A stretch of DNA of 13,715 nucleotides from Pseudomonadota bacterium (lineage in GTDB: Bacteria; Pseudomonadota; Gammaproteobacteria; Burkholderiales; Burkholderiaceae_B): NCBI GenBank assembly GCA_023432075.1, contig JAEYVD010000813.1:1-13715 (forward strand). Direction: 5' to 3'. The translations under genes and the position numbers were made by a program. Position 1 is the stretch's first letter, and each line of letters opens with the position of its first letter. Below the pieces are notes generated by a model. The model saw only the letters and a program-made list of their open reading frames with translations, did not search any database and was not told the DNA's origin. Below are positions 1-7,305 of this stretch, one piece after another.

Positions 1-1
1 C

Positions 2-103
2 CGCGCCGGCCGCCACATTTCGCCCGCCGCGCGCGAACTGCTGGACCACATCGTGCGCGGCATCGGCGCGCATGCCGCCGCGCCAACTGATACGGTCGGT
101 TGA
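2..103 (+). CDS. C-terminal fragment of a probable LysR-family regulator
   Basis: An open frame enters from the left edge and ends at TGA 101-103, giving 33 residues. They include the segment GRHISPAARELLDHIV. The pattern 'lSPAAreLldhl' is common at the end of the LysR-type effector-binding domain, just before a variable alanine-rich tail like the one here. The gene is on the same strand as the DUF2970 gene that follows after 73 bases. The DNA-binding domain lies outside the window, so neither the target nor the subfamily can be named. The Ala/Gly/Arg-rich composition makes a chance match possible. The family call rests on one short motif and is tentative. Confidence 0.5.
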   Translation, partial: RAGRHISPAARELLDHIVRGIGAHAAAPTDTVG

Positions 104-176
104 ACCGGATCTGCATCTGTCTGCGCCGCAGCCCAACGTCTACAGTGGACGGTCAACAATCCGCCCGGAGGCGCAT

Positions 177-368
177 ATGCTCAGTTTCCTGCGCACGGTC
201 CGCTCCGTGCTATGGGCCTTTTTCGGCGTGCGCCGCGGCCGCGGCTACGACGCCGACATCGCCCACAACAAACCCGGCCCCCTCATCGCCACCGGCCTGC
301 TGCTCGCGGCCTGCCTGGTGATTATTTTGGTGTTCGTGGCGCGCTGGGCGGTGAATGCGGCGTTGTAG
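177..368 (+). CDS. Small DUF2970-family inner-membrane protein
   Basis: Sixty-three residues starting MLSFLRTVRSVLWAFFGVRR. An N-terminal amphipathic stretch carries the 'vlWaFFGvRrg.g...D' signature of DUF2970. It is followed by HNKPGP and one clear transmembrane segment at about residues 34-57 (LIATGLLLAACLVIILVFVA), ending in a short tail. This is the usual size and layout of the family, which is common in betaproteobacteria and has no established function. The start at 177 is chosen because GGAG (167-170) lies 6 bases upstream. The frame is open further upstream to 72, but that extension has no ribosome site and no family similarity. Expected location is the cytoplasmic membrane. The family call is good; any role is unknown. 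Confidence 0.8.
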   Translation: MLSFLRTVRSVLWAFFGVRRGRGYDADIAHNKPGPLIATGLLLAACLVIILVFVARWAVNAAL

Positions 369-570
369 CCGCGTCGCCGACGCGCACCGGCCGAGCCAGT
401 TGCAACTAGCTATAGGCAAGGACGGCGCCGCTGGACGGCATCGGTGCAGATGATTTCCCGCAAAGGCTGAAAACGCATCCTTTGCAAAAATACCCGTCAC
501 GCATAAACCATGCCCCTCCGGCAGCCGTACTTTGTAAAGGGCGTTGCGCACGCCCTCCGCAAAAACAGCC

Positions 571-650
571 GCCCCGCCGCCCGGCCGCCCGAAGGCGGGG
601 CAGCCCCCTCGGGGGGCAGCTAGCGCGCGAAGCGCGCGCGGCGTGGGGGC
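571..650. repeat. GC-rich triple-hairpin intergenic palindromic element
   Basis: Three perfect stem-loops lie head to tail. The first is CCGCC/GGCGG (585-598, loop CGAA), the second GCCCCC/GGGGGC (603-617, three-base loop), the third GCGCGC/GCGCGC (623-637, loop GAA). They are followed by GCGTGGGGGC. The arrangement resembles REP-type palindromic units. From memory, similar 'ccgaaggcggggcagcccc...' elements recur between genes in Bordetella and Achromobacter; this is not checked. It could act as a transcription terminator or mRNA stabiliser between the DUF2970 gene and cysI. No transposase or target duplication is visible. Confidence 0.6.
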
Positions 651-715
651 TCTTATTTCTTTATTACCAGAATGACTTAGACGGTCTTTACGGCTGCCTG
701 TTACGGTTATGAATC
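651..715 (+). promoter_or_regulatory. Probable promoter region of cysI
   Basis: A local AT-rich island in otherwise GC-rich DNA, 70-135 bases before the cysI start, contains TTATTTCTTTATTACC and later GTTATGAAT. A loose pair TTTACG (687-692) and TATGAA (708-713) has a 15-base spacer, which is short. TTAT-rich tracts of this kind are compatible with a CysB-type activator site. The assignment rests on base composition and position only. Confidence 0.35.
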
Positions 716-784
716 CCGTTTTTCCGGCGCCGTGCGCCCGCCCCTCCCGGGGTTCAGACCGAGAAGATTTCAAGGGCAGTAGAC

Positions 785-2527
785 ATGTACGTGTATGACC
801 CCGTCGATCAACAGCTTGTCGAGCAGCGTGTCGCGCAGTTTGCCGATCAGACGCGCCGCTTTCTCGACGGCCAGCTTACCGAGGACGATTTCCGCGTCCT
901 GCGCCTGCAGAACGGCCTGTATATCCAGCGCCACGCTCCCATGCTGCGCGTTGCGATTCCGTATGGCCTGCTGGCGTCGCGCCAGTTGCGCACCCTTGCG
1001 CACATCGCACGCAAATGGGACCGCGGCTACGGGCATTTCAGCACCCGTCAGAACATCCAGTTCAACTGGCCCAAGCTGGAAGACGTGCCGGACATCCTGG
1101 CGGAACTCGCCACGGTGCAGATGCATGCCATCCAGACCAGCGGCAACTGCATCCGCAACACCACCACGGATCACTTTGCCGGCGTCGCGCCGGACGAGCT
1201 CGTCGATCCGCTGATCTGGTGCGAGATCATCCGCCAGTGGTCCACGCTGCATCCTGAATTCGCCTTTTTGCCGCGCAAGTTCAAGATCGCGGTCAGCGGC
1301 GCCGTGGAAGACCGCGCCGCCGTGGGCGTGCACGACATCGGCCTGCAGGCGGTCGAACGCGACGGCAAGCTGGGTTTCCGCGTGTGGATCGGCGGCGGCC
1401 TGGGCCGCACGCCCATCGTCGGCAAGCTCATCAATCCGTTCGTCGAATGGCAGCATCTTCTGACTTATCTGCAGGCTGCGCTGCGCGTGTACAACCTGCA
1501 TGGCCGCCGCGACAACAAGTACAAAGCGCGCATCAAGATTCTGGTCAAGGACCTGACGCCCGAGGTCTACGCGCAGCAGGTCGATGAAGAATGGCAGCGC
1601 ATCAAGGGCGGCCCCGACACCATCACGCAGGAATTCGTAGACCGCATCAAGTCGCGCTTCGTCTGGCCGCAGCACGATGCCGCCGCCGCGGCGGACATCG
1701 ACAACACCGCCGCGCTGGCCGCGAGCGACAAGCGTTTTGCCCGCTGGCTGCGCACTAATGTGCATGCGCACAAGGTTGCGGGCTACGCGGCGGTAACGGT
1801 GTCGCTCAAGCCCACCGGCGTGCCGCCGGGCGACATCACCGCGGACCAGATGGACGCCGTGGCCGACCTGGCCGACGACTTCGGTTATGGCGAACTGCGC
1901 GTGTCGCACGAACAGAACCTGATCCTGGCCGACGTGCGCCGTTCGCGTCTGCATGAGCTGTGGCAAAAGCTGGAGGCCCTGAACCTCGCCACGCCCAACG
2001 TCGGCCTGCTGACCAACATCATCGCCTGTCCGGGCGGAGACTTCTGCGCGCTGGCCAATGCCGTCTCCATTCCCGTGGCCGAAGCCATCCAGCGCCAGTT
2101 CGACGATCTGGACTACCTGTTCGAAATCGGCGAACTTGACCTGAACATCTCGGGCTGCATCAACTCCTGCGGCCATCATCACGTCGGCCACATCGGCATC
2201 CTTGGCGTCGATAAAGCCGGCGAGGAGTGGTATCAGGTCACGGTGGGCGGCCGCCAGAACGGCGCTGCCAAGCCCCTGCCCGACCTTGAATCCACGCACG
2301 GCGGCGGCGCGGCCATCGGCCGCATCATCGGCCCCTCGTTCGCGCGCCATCAGGTGCCGGGCGTGGTCGATCGCCTCATCCGCACCTACCTGGGCCTGCG
2401 CGACAGCGAGGCCGAGCGCTTCATCGACGTGGTCGACCGCGTCGGCATCGACCCCTTCAAGCAGGACGTGTACGCGGACCCTGCCTTCGCCAAACCCACG
2501 CAGCACGCGGAGCCCGCCCATGTCTGA
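785..2527 (+). CDS. cysI: Siroheme/4Fe-4S sulfite (or nitrite) reductase, hemoprotein subunit
   Basis: The 580-residue enzyme probably reduces sulfite to sulfide with six electrons in assimilatory sulfur metabolism, in the cytoplasm. It shows the duplicated ferredoxin-like/siroheme architecture. The first half has RQNIQF (R88-Q89-N90) and SGNCIRNT around C122-R124, as in siroheme-binding segments. The second half carries the cluster ligands C415-x5-C421 (ACPGGDFC) and C458-x3-C462 (SGCINSCGHH), the four cysteines that hold the 4Fe-4S cluster and bridge to siroheme. The start MYVYDPVDQQ is family-typical and preceded by AAGGG (772-776). The gene overlaps the DUF934 gene by 8 bases, the usual pairing in betaproteobacteria. 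Sulfite and nitrite reductases share these motifs; the DUF934 partner favours sulfite. No flavoprotein partner (CysJ) is adjacent, so the electron donor is unknown. Confidence 0.9.
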   Translation: MYVYDPVDQQLVEQRVAQFADQTRRFLDGQLTEDDFRVLRLQNGLYIQRHAPMLRVAIPYGLLASRQLRTLAHIARKWDRGYGHFSTRQNIQFNWPKLEDVPDILAELATVQMHAIQTSGNCIRNTTTDHFAGVAPDELVDPLIWCEIIRQWSTLHPEFAFLPRKFKIAVSGAVEDRAAVGVHDIGLQAVERDGKLGFRVWIGGGLGRTPIVGKLINPFVEWQHLLTYLQAALRVYNLHGRRDNKYKARIKILVKDLTPEVYAQQVDEEWQRIKGGPDTITQEFVDRIKSRFVWPQHDAAAAADIDNTAALAASDKRFARWLRTNVHAHKVAGYAAVTVSLKPTGVPPGDITADQMDAVADLADDFGYGELRVSHEQNLILADVRRSRLHELWQKLEALNLATPNVGLLTNIIACPGGDFCALANAVSIPVAEAIQRQFDDLDYLFEIGELDLNISGCINSCGHHHVGHIGILGVDKAGEEWYQVTVGGRQNGAAKPLPDLESTHGGGAAIGRIIGPSFARHQVPGVVDRLIRTYLGLRDSEAERFIDVVDRVGIDPFKQDVYADPAFAKPTQHAEPAHV

Positions 2528-3065
2528 GATCTACGCCCACGACGCGCCCGGCCCGCACCTGATCCGCAACGGCAAGCTGGAGGCCGACACGTCGCGCCCC
2601 TTCGTGCCCGAACCCGAAGTGCCGGCCGAGGGCCAGGTGCCCGCCGACGAGCCGGGCTGGATCGTGCCGCTGTCCGTCTGGAAGACGTCGCGCGCCACGC
2701 TGCGCCGCCACAAGCATCCCGTGGCGGTATTGCTGGGCCCCGATGCCGACCTGACCGATCTGGCGGACGCCGACGGCGTGCTGCATCCCGAAGGCATTGC
2801 CTTCATTGCCGTGGACTTCCCGGTCTACACCGATGGCCGGGGCTACTCGCTGGCCCAATTGCTGCGCACGCGCTACCAGTGGCAGGGCGAGCTGCGCGCG
2901 GTGGGCGACGTGATGATCGACACCATCCACTACCAGGCGCGCGTGGGTTTTGACAGTTTTCTCGTCAAGCCCGGACACGATCCGCACAAGGCGCTGGCCG
3001 CCTTCAAGACGTTCACGGTGCACTACCAGAAGACATACCGCGTCCCCACGCCCGCGGCCGCCTGA
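2520..3065 (+). CDS. DUF934 protein, partner of sulfite reductase
   Basis: A 181-residue protein whose C-terminal half matches the DUF934 pattern: LLRTRYQWQGELRAVGDVMID (about 113-133), then QARVGFDSFLVKPG and FTVHYQKTYR near the end. DUF934 proteins are encoded next to cysI in many proteobacteria and are annotated as putative oxidoreductases. Their exact role is unsettled, though the linkage points to assimilatory sulfite reduction. The ATG at 2520 lies inside the last codons of cysI (stop 2525-2527), which indicates translational coupling. A longer open frame upstream in the same phase is just the shadow of cysI. No cysH, cysD or cysN follows; the unit stops at a hairpin and a convergent regulator gene. 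The N-terminal 50 residues are Pro/Glu-rich and probably less conserved. Confidence 0.85.
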   Translation: MSEIYAHDAPGPHLIRNGKLEADTSRPFVPEPEVPAEGQVPADEPGWIVPLSVWKTSRATLRRHKHPVAVLLGPDADLTDLADADGVLHPEGIAFIAVDFPVYTDGRGYSLAQLLRTRYQWQGELRAVGDVMIDTIHYQARVGFDSFLVKPGHDPHKALAAFKTFTVHYQKTYRVPTPAAA

Positions 3066-3094
3066 ACGAACCGCCTGAACGAGACTACATAAAC

Positions 3095-3112
3095 GAGGCC
3101 GCCTGCGGCCTC
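3095..3112. terminator. Hairpin between convergent DUF934 and iclR-type genes
   Basis: GAGGCCG (3095-3101) and CGGCCTC (3106-3112) form a perfect 7-bp GC-rich stem with a four-base loop. The hairpin sits 30 bases after the DUF934 stop and overlaps the stop codon of the minus-strand regulator. Read on the minus strand it is followed by GTTTATGTAG, a weak T-rich tail; on the plus strand there is no T-run. A shared terminator for both genes is the simplest reading. Confidence 0.5.
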
Positions 3113-3938
3113 AGTCCCCTTCGCCAGGCGCCGCCCCAAGCTGCATGCCGAACCCGCTTTGCGCCAGTTGCGCGCGGATCAGGTCGGCGATGCTGCGTTG
3201 GCGCGGCGCCTGCATCCGGCTGATCAGGCTGGATACGCTGACCGCCAGCCGCGGATACCCGCCGGCATCGCACAGCGCCACCCCCACGCCCAACACGCCA
3301 GGCACCGCCGCGTTGCCCACAACTGCCCAGCCGCGCCCGCGCGTGTTCTCGACCAGCCGCCGCATCTGCGCCACCGTCATGCCGCCATAGGCGCGTAGCG
3401 CCTGCTCGTTTTGCGCCACGACCTCGTCGGCTTCGGCGGCGGGCAACGCGCCCAGCAGCGCCAGACCCGCCGCGCCCACGCCCAGCGGCTGCCGATGCCC
3501 GACCGTCACGGCCAGCACCTGCACCGGGTAGTTGCCAACCTCCCGATGCAGGCAGAGCGAGTCATTCGCCGCCCGGCAGATGAGAAACGCCGAATCGCCG
3601 CTGACATCACTGATCTGGCGCAGCAACGGCCGCAGGCTGCGCACGGCCTGAGCGTGCGGATCGCCGGCCATCATCACGCCCAGTTCGGCGACGCGCCAGC
3701 GCGGCGCGCCCGATTCGCGCAGCGCATAGCCCTCTTCGACCAGCACATCCAGGTAGCGGTACACCGTGGACCGCTGCATGCCGGCGGCCCGCGCGATGTC
3801 CACCACGTGCATGCCGGCCGCGCCGGCCTGGCGCAACACGCCCAGCACCTTCAGCCCGCGCCGCAGGATGCGCGGACCGGAACCCTCGGAATCCGGTTTG
3901 TTCAATTTCTGGACACCTTGCGTTGATAGGGCCTCCAT
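3111..3938 (-). CDS. IclR-family transcriptional regulator
   Basis: A 275-residue regulator. Residues about 22-85 form the winged helix-turn-helix (GPRILRRGLKVLGVLRQAG, then DIARAAGMQRSTVYRYLDVLVEEGYA), the classic IclR pattern. Residues about 95-265 form the effector-binding domain, with SLCLHREVG and the Gly-rich GHRQPLGVGAAGLALLGALP segment typical of the family. It is divergent from the Bug receptor gene with only 69 bases between starts, so it very probably controls the plus-strand operon 4008-8114, and perhaps itself, by sensing a substrate or CoA intermediate. The ATG at 3938 is the only ATG giving a normal-length protein. The same frame stays open far upstream across the Bug gene, but that part is antisense shadow. 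No strong ribosome site is visible before 3938, so the exact start is uncertain. Confidence 0.88.
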   Translation of the reverse strand: MEALSTQGVQKLNKPDSEGSGPRILRRGLKVLGVLRQAGAAGMHVVDIARAAGMQRSTVYRYLDVLVEEGYALRESGAPRWRVAELGVMMAGDPHAQAVRSLRPLLRQISDVSGDSAFLICRAANDSLCLHREVGNYPVQVLAVTVGHRQPLGVGAAGLALLGALPAAEADEVVAQNEQALRAYGGMTVAQMRRLVENTRGRGWAVVGNAAVPGVLGVGVALCDAGGYPRLAVSVSSLISRMQAPRQRSIADLIRAQLAQSGFGMQLGAAPGEGD

Positions 3939-3957
3939 CAAAGCCGAATATGAAGGC

Positions 3958-3989
3958 GGACAGACGGAGATCTGTCCAATTATTAGACA
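3958..3989. promoter_or_regulatory. Candidate IclR operator, two overlapping inverted repeats
   Basis: In the 69-base gap between the divergent starts, GGACAGA (3958-3964) and TCTGTCC (3971-3977) form a perfect 7-bp inverted repeat. The second arm also begins an imperfect palindrome TGTCCA-ATTAT-TAGACA (3973-3989, one mismatch). Three half-sites of the type TGTCC/GACA in 32 bases fit the dimer or tetramer binding of IclR proteins. Assignment is by position and symmetry only. Confidence 0.5.
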
Positions 3990-4007
3990 AACAGGACGGA
4001 GACAACA

Positions 4008-4997
4008 ATGAAGACATTCGGCAAGCGCTGGACCGCTGCGGCGGTGGCCTTGAGCGGCGCCCTCGTGGCCGCCGCCCCCGCCTGGGCGGCCAAACCCTAT
4101 CCCGAACGCCCCATCACCCTCGTCGTCGGTTACGCCGCCGGCGGCGCCACCGATATCGTGGCGCGCCTGATGGCCAAATCGTTGTCCGAAGAGCTGGGAC
4201 AGACGGTCGTGGTCGAGAACAAGACCGGCGCCAACAGCAACATCGGCGCAGAAATCGTCTCGCGCGCCGCGCCCGACGGCTACACGCTGTATGTCGGTTC
4301 CATCGCCAACACCATCAACCGCACGCTGTACAGCCAGCTGAACTACGACTTCGTCAAAGGCTTCGAGCCGGTCGGCCTGCTGGCGACCATTCCGAACATC
4401 CTGGTGGTCAATCCCAAGCTGCCGATCAAGTCCGTGCAGGAATACATCGCGTATGCCAAGAAGAACCCCGGCAAGCTGACCTGCGCCTCGTCCGGCAGCG
4501 GATCGTCCATTCACCTGTCGTGCGAACTCTTCAAGATGAAGACCGGCACCGACATCCTGCACGTGCCCTATCGCGGCAGCGGCCCCGCGGTGGCGGACCT
4601 GCTGGGCGGCCAGGTGGATTCCATGTTCGACAACCTGCCCTCGTCGCTGCCCCACGTGCAGGCGGGCAAGCTGCGCGCCATTGGTGTGACCTCGCCCGAG
4701 CGCCTGCCCGCCACGCCCGATGTGCCCACGCTGGCCGAATCCGGCCTGCCGGGCTTCGACGTGGAATCGTGGTTCGGCCTGGTGGCGCCGGCAGGCACGC
4801 CAAAACCCGTCATCGACCGCCTGAATCAGGCGGTGAACAAGGCGCTGGCCAGCCCCGCCCTGCAGACCTCGTACAAGCAGGGCGGATTCTTCCCGCCGCA
4901 GCCGCCCAACACGCCGGAGACCTTTGCCAAGAAGATCGCCAGCGAAATCGACAAGTGGGGTGCGGTCGTGAAAAGCGCCAACCTCAAGGCCAACTAG
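4008..4997 (+). CDS. Bug/TctC-type periplasmic carboxylate-binding receptor (cassette A)
   Basis: A 329-residue exported solute-binding protein. Residues 1-27 are a Sec signal peptide (MKTFGKRW, hydrophobic core, APAWA then AKPYPERP). The mature part starts with YPERPITLVVGYAAGGATDIVAR (G41-D49), the ligand-gripping loop of the Bug family, followed by VVVENKTGANSNIGAE, APDGYTL, HVPYRGSGPAVADLLGGQV and RLPATPDVPTLAESG, all family hallmarks. Length is typical. Bug proteins bind organic acids in the periplasm and serve either a TctAB transporter or signalling; no TctAB genes are in this window. Two cysteines (C159, C172) flank the SSGSGSSIHLS segment and could form a disulfide, which is inference. 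GGAG at 3998-4001 sets the start. It is the first gene of an operon with acyl-CoA ligase, lyase and SDR genes. The ligand is unknown. Confidence 0.92.
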   Translation: MKTFGKRWTAAAVALSGALVAAAPAWAAKPYPERPITLVVGYAAGGATDIVARLMAKSLSEELGQTVVVENKTGANSNIGAEIVSRAAPDGYTLYVGSIANTINRTLYSQLNYDFVKGFEPVGLLATIPNILVVNPKLPIKSVQEYIAYAKKNPGKLTCASSGSGSSIHLSCELFKMKTGTDILHVPYRGSGPAVADLLGGQVDSMFDNLPSSLPHVQAGKLRAIGVTSPERLPATPDVPTLAESGLPGFDVESWFGLVAPAGTPKPVIDRLNQAVNKALASPALQTSYKQGGFFPPQPPNTPETFAKKIASEIDKWGAVVKSANLKAN

Positions 4998-5014
4998 CGA
5001 CCCAAGGAGCTCAG

Positions 5015-6520
5015 GTGTACCCGATTGATTTTTTCTTCCGCGCGGCCGAGCTGCATCCGGACCGCGTGGCGCTCGACGGTCCCGACGGGCAGGTCACCTA
5101 CGCGCGGCTGGCGGCCGACACCCGCGCGCTGGCAGCCGCGCTGCAGGACCTGGACCCGGCGCCGCAGACGCGCGTGGCCATCTGCGCCGGCAACTCGGCG
5201 CGCCACATCCTGGCGCTGCTGGCGGTGCTGGCCAGCGGCAAGGTGTGGGTGCCGCTCAACTACCGCAGCACGGCGCGCGAGATCGGCCGCATCCTGGATG
5301 CCACCGAGCCCACCATCGTGATCGTGGACGGCGTGGGCGGGCCGCTCGTGCCCGTGGGCCCGTCGCGACGCATCGAGCTGGAAGACGCGGCGGCCGACCT
5401 GACGCTGGATGGCCTCTTGACGGGTTTTGCGGGCAGCGCGCCGCTGCGCCACGCGCTGCCCCGCGACGCCACCCAGGCCATCAAGTTCACGGGCGGCACG
5501 ACCGGGCTGCCCAAGGGCGTGATGCAGCCGTATCACGCGTGGAACGCCGGCATCGTCAACCAGATCCTCAACTGGGGCCTCACCGCCGACGACCGCTATG
5601 TGGTGTCCGCGCCCATCACGCACGGCACGGGCACGTATCTGCTGCCGGTGCTGGCGCAAGGCGGCGCGCATCTGCTGCTGGGCACCGTGTCGCCCGCCAC
5701 CATCACTGCGGCGTTTCGCGAGCGGGGCGGCACGCTGAGCTTCATGCCGCCCACGCTCATCTACATGCTGATGGCGCAGCCAGGCGTGTCGCGCGCGGAC
5801 TTCCCGCGCCTGCGCAACCTGATCTACGGCGGCGCGCCGATGCCTGTCGAAAAAATCGAGCGCGCACGCGCGTTCTTCGGTCCGGTACTGGGCACGACCT
5901 ATGGCCAGACCGAGGCGCCGCAGATCGTCACCGTGCTGCGCCCCGCCGACCTGGAAGCGCCCGAGAATCGTGCCTCCGTCGGCCGGGTCACGCCGCTGTC
6001 GGACGTGGCGATCATGGCGCCCGACGGCATGCTCTTGCCGCGCGGCGAGATCGGCGAAGTGGTGGTCCAGGGCGATCTGGTCATGACCGGCTACTGGCGG
6101 CTGCCCGAGAAAACGGCCGAGACCGTGATCGACGGCTGGCTGCACACCGGCGACACCGGCCTCATCGATGCGCGCGGCTATCTGTTCCTGAAGGACCGCC
6201 TGCGCGACGTCATCATCACTGGCGGTTTCAACATCTACCCGGTGGACGTCGAGAACGCGCTGTCCGCGCATCCGGCCGTCTACGAGTGCTCGGTATTCGG
6301 CGTGCCCGACGACAAATGGGGCGAAGCCGTGCACGCGGCCGTTCAGCTTCAACCCGGCGCGCAAGCGAGCGACGATGAACTTAAGGCGCACGTCCGCACG
6401 CTGCTGGGCCCGGTGGCCACGCCCAAGCAGATCCATTTCCACGACAGCCTGCCGCGCTCGAGCGTGGGCAAGGTGCTGAAGAACGCGGTGCGCGACGCCG
6501 CAATGAAGGAGACGCCATGA
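5015..6520 (+). CDS. AMP-forming acyl-CoA synthetase/ligase (ANL superfamily)
   Basis: A 501-residue enzyme expected to activate a carboxylic acid with ATP and CoA in the cytoplasm, through an acyl-adenylate. The core motifs are all present: P-loop FTGGTTGLPKG (F158-G168), YGQTE (Y296-E300), GWLHTGD (G374-D380), KDRLRDVIITGGFNIYP (from K393) and the C-terminal catalytic lysine in SSVGKVLK (K486). The start is a GTG at 5015 (reading MYPIDFFFRAAE) with AAGGAG at 5004-5009, 17 bases after the Bug stop. An open frame reaching back to 3923 is an antiphase shadow of the Bug gene. It overlaps the lyase gene by ATGA. Relatives include long-chain, malonyl-type and aromatic acid ligases; the substrate cannot be read from the motifs. 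The operon suggests a hydroxylated or multi-carboxylate acid, an inference. Confidence 0.9.
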   Translation: MYPIDFFFRAAELHPDRVALDGPDGQVTYARLAADTRALAAALQDLDPAPQTRVAICAGNSARHILALLAVLASGKVWVPLNYRSTAREIGRILDATEPTIVIVDGVGGPLVPVGPSRRIELEDAAADLTLDGLLTGFAGSAPLRHALPRDATQAIKFTGGTTGLPKGVMQPYHAWNAGIVNQILNWGLTADDRYVVSAPITHGTGTYLLPVLAQGGAHLLLGTVSPATITAAFRERGGTLSFMPPTLIYMLMAQPGVSRADFPRLRNLIYGGAPMPVEKIERARAFFGPVLGTTYGQTEAPQIVTVLRPADLEAPENRASVGRVTPLSDVAIMAPDGMLLPRGEIGEVVVQGDLVMTGYWRLPEKTAETVIDGWLHTGDTGLIDARGYLFLKDRLRDVIITGGFNIYPVDVENALSAHPAVYECSVFGVPDDKWGEAVHAAVQLQPGAQASDDELKAHVRTLLGPVATPKQIHFHDSLPRSSVGKVLKNAVRDAAMKETP

Positions 6521-7305
6521 ACACGCCCGAAACCCGCCTGTGCGCCCATCACCTGACCGGCATGTCGTACCGCGACGTCGACCTGGTCGAAGACCTGATC
6601 GGCAAGAAGTCCTTCACCGAGGTGATGATCATGCAGATCCTGGGACGCGACGCGCGGCCGGTGGACATGCGCATCGTGGACGCCGTGCTGGTCACGCTGA
6701 TGGAGCACGGCATGACGCCCAGCGCGATCGCCACGCGCCTGATCTACATGAGCGCCCCCGAGAACCTGCAGGGCGCCGTGGCGTCCGGCCTGATGGCCGT
6801 GGGCAGCCAGTTCGTCGGCACCATGGAGAACTGCTCGCGCCTGCTGGACCGCATCCGGCAGGCCGCCGACGGCCCCGCGGAGGCGCTGGCGATTGCGCGC
6901 GAGCACCGCGCCTCGCGCAGCCCGCTGCCCGGCTTCGGGCATCACCTGCACAAACCGGACGATCCGCGCGCGATCAAGCTGCTGGCGCTGGCCGAGGCGG
7001 AGAGTGAACTGAGCGGCCAGTCCGTGCAGGCCCTGCGCTGGCTGGCCAGCGCCATCGACGAGACCTACGGCAAGCACATCACCATCAATGCGACGGGCGC
7101 CGTGGCCGCGCTGCTCAGCGAAATCGGCGTCCCCACCGACCTGATGCGCGGCTTTGCCGTCATCTCGCGCGCGGCGGGCCTGGTGTCGCACGTTGCCGAA
7201 GAGCAGCAAAGCCCTTCCGGGCGTTTTATCTGGGAAACCATCGACCACGCCATTCCGTACGTGGGCAAGGGCAAGTCCCATCAGCATGACGGCGGGCAAT
7301 CATGA
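6517..7305 (+). CDS. Citryl-CoA-lyase-like enzyme (short citrate synthase fold)
   Basis: A 262-residue protein resembling the C-terminal citryl-CoA lyase module of ATP-citrate lyase and stand-alone citryl-CoA lyases, much shorter than the roughly 430 residues of citrate synthase. Visible landmarks: EHGMTPSAIATR (H64), GLMAVGSQFVGTMENC (91-106), GFGHHLHKPDDPRA (139-152, H142, where citrate synthase has its second catalytic His) and FAVISRAAGLVSHVAEEQ. The expected reaction type is C-C cleavage or formation between a CoA thioester and a 2-oxo acid, for example a citryl-CoA-like ester giving acetyl-CoA plus a keto acid. The segment that holds the catalytic Asp in citrate synthase and ATP-citrate lyase (N-V-D-G) reads N191-A-T193-G here, so the base is missing or moved. 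ATGA junctions couple it to both neighbours; AAGGAG at 6506-6511 is its ribosome site. Substrate unknown. Confidence 0.82.
   Translation: MNTPETRLCAHHLTGMSYRDVDLVEDLIGKKSFTEVMIMQILGRDARPVDMRIVDAVLVTLMEHGMTPSAIATRLIYMSAPENLQGAVASGLMAVGSQFVGTMENCSRLLDRIRQAADGPAEALAIAREHRASRSPLPGFGHHLHKPDDPRAIKLLALAEAESELSGQSVQALRWLASAIDETYGKHITINATGAVAALLSEIGVPTDLMRGFAVISRAAGLVSHVAEEQQSPSGRFIWETIDHAIPYVGKGKSHQHDGGQS

Larger units (their letters stand above)
369..784. other. 416-base intergenic region before cysI
   Basis: No convincing gene is seen on either strand. The region holds a 10-base palindrome AGTTGCAACT (398-407), a hairpin AGGGCGT-TGCGC-ACGCCCT (538-556), a GC-rich triple-hairpin element (about 571-650) and then an AT-richer stretch (about 651-715) just upstream of cysI, probably its promoter region. 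The hairpin at 538-556 could end transcription of the DUF2970 gene but has no T-run. Open frames crossing the region on both strands look like by-products of GC content. Confidence 0.6.

Noticed and set aside
571..650. CRISPR-like or attachment-site interpretation of the palindromic element
   Set aside because: The three hairpins differ from one another, there are no regular spacers, and no integrase or tRNA end is nearby.
770..2521. A 583-codon open frame on the minus strand opposite cysI
   Set aside because: It mirrors the codon periodicity of cysI in GC-rich DNA, shows no recognisable domain, and cysI itself has complete cluster motifs.
3939..4655. Long N-terminal extension of the IclR frame on the minus strand
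   Set aside because: It is antisense to the Bug gene, has no family similarity and would make the regulator almost twice the normal length.
3923..5014. N-terminal extension of the acyl-CoA ligase frame back across the Bug gene
   Set aside because: The upstream part is Arg/Pro-rich antiphase sequence over a clear Bug gene. GTG 5015 with AAGGAG gives a normal ligase N-terminus.
4994..6442. 482-codon minus-strand frame opposite the acyl-CoA ligase
   Set aside because: Low-complexity Arg/His/Ala-rich shadow of a well-supported gene.
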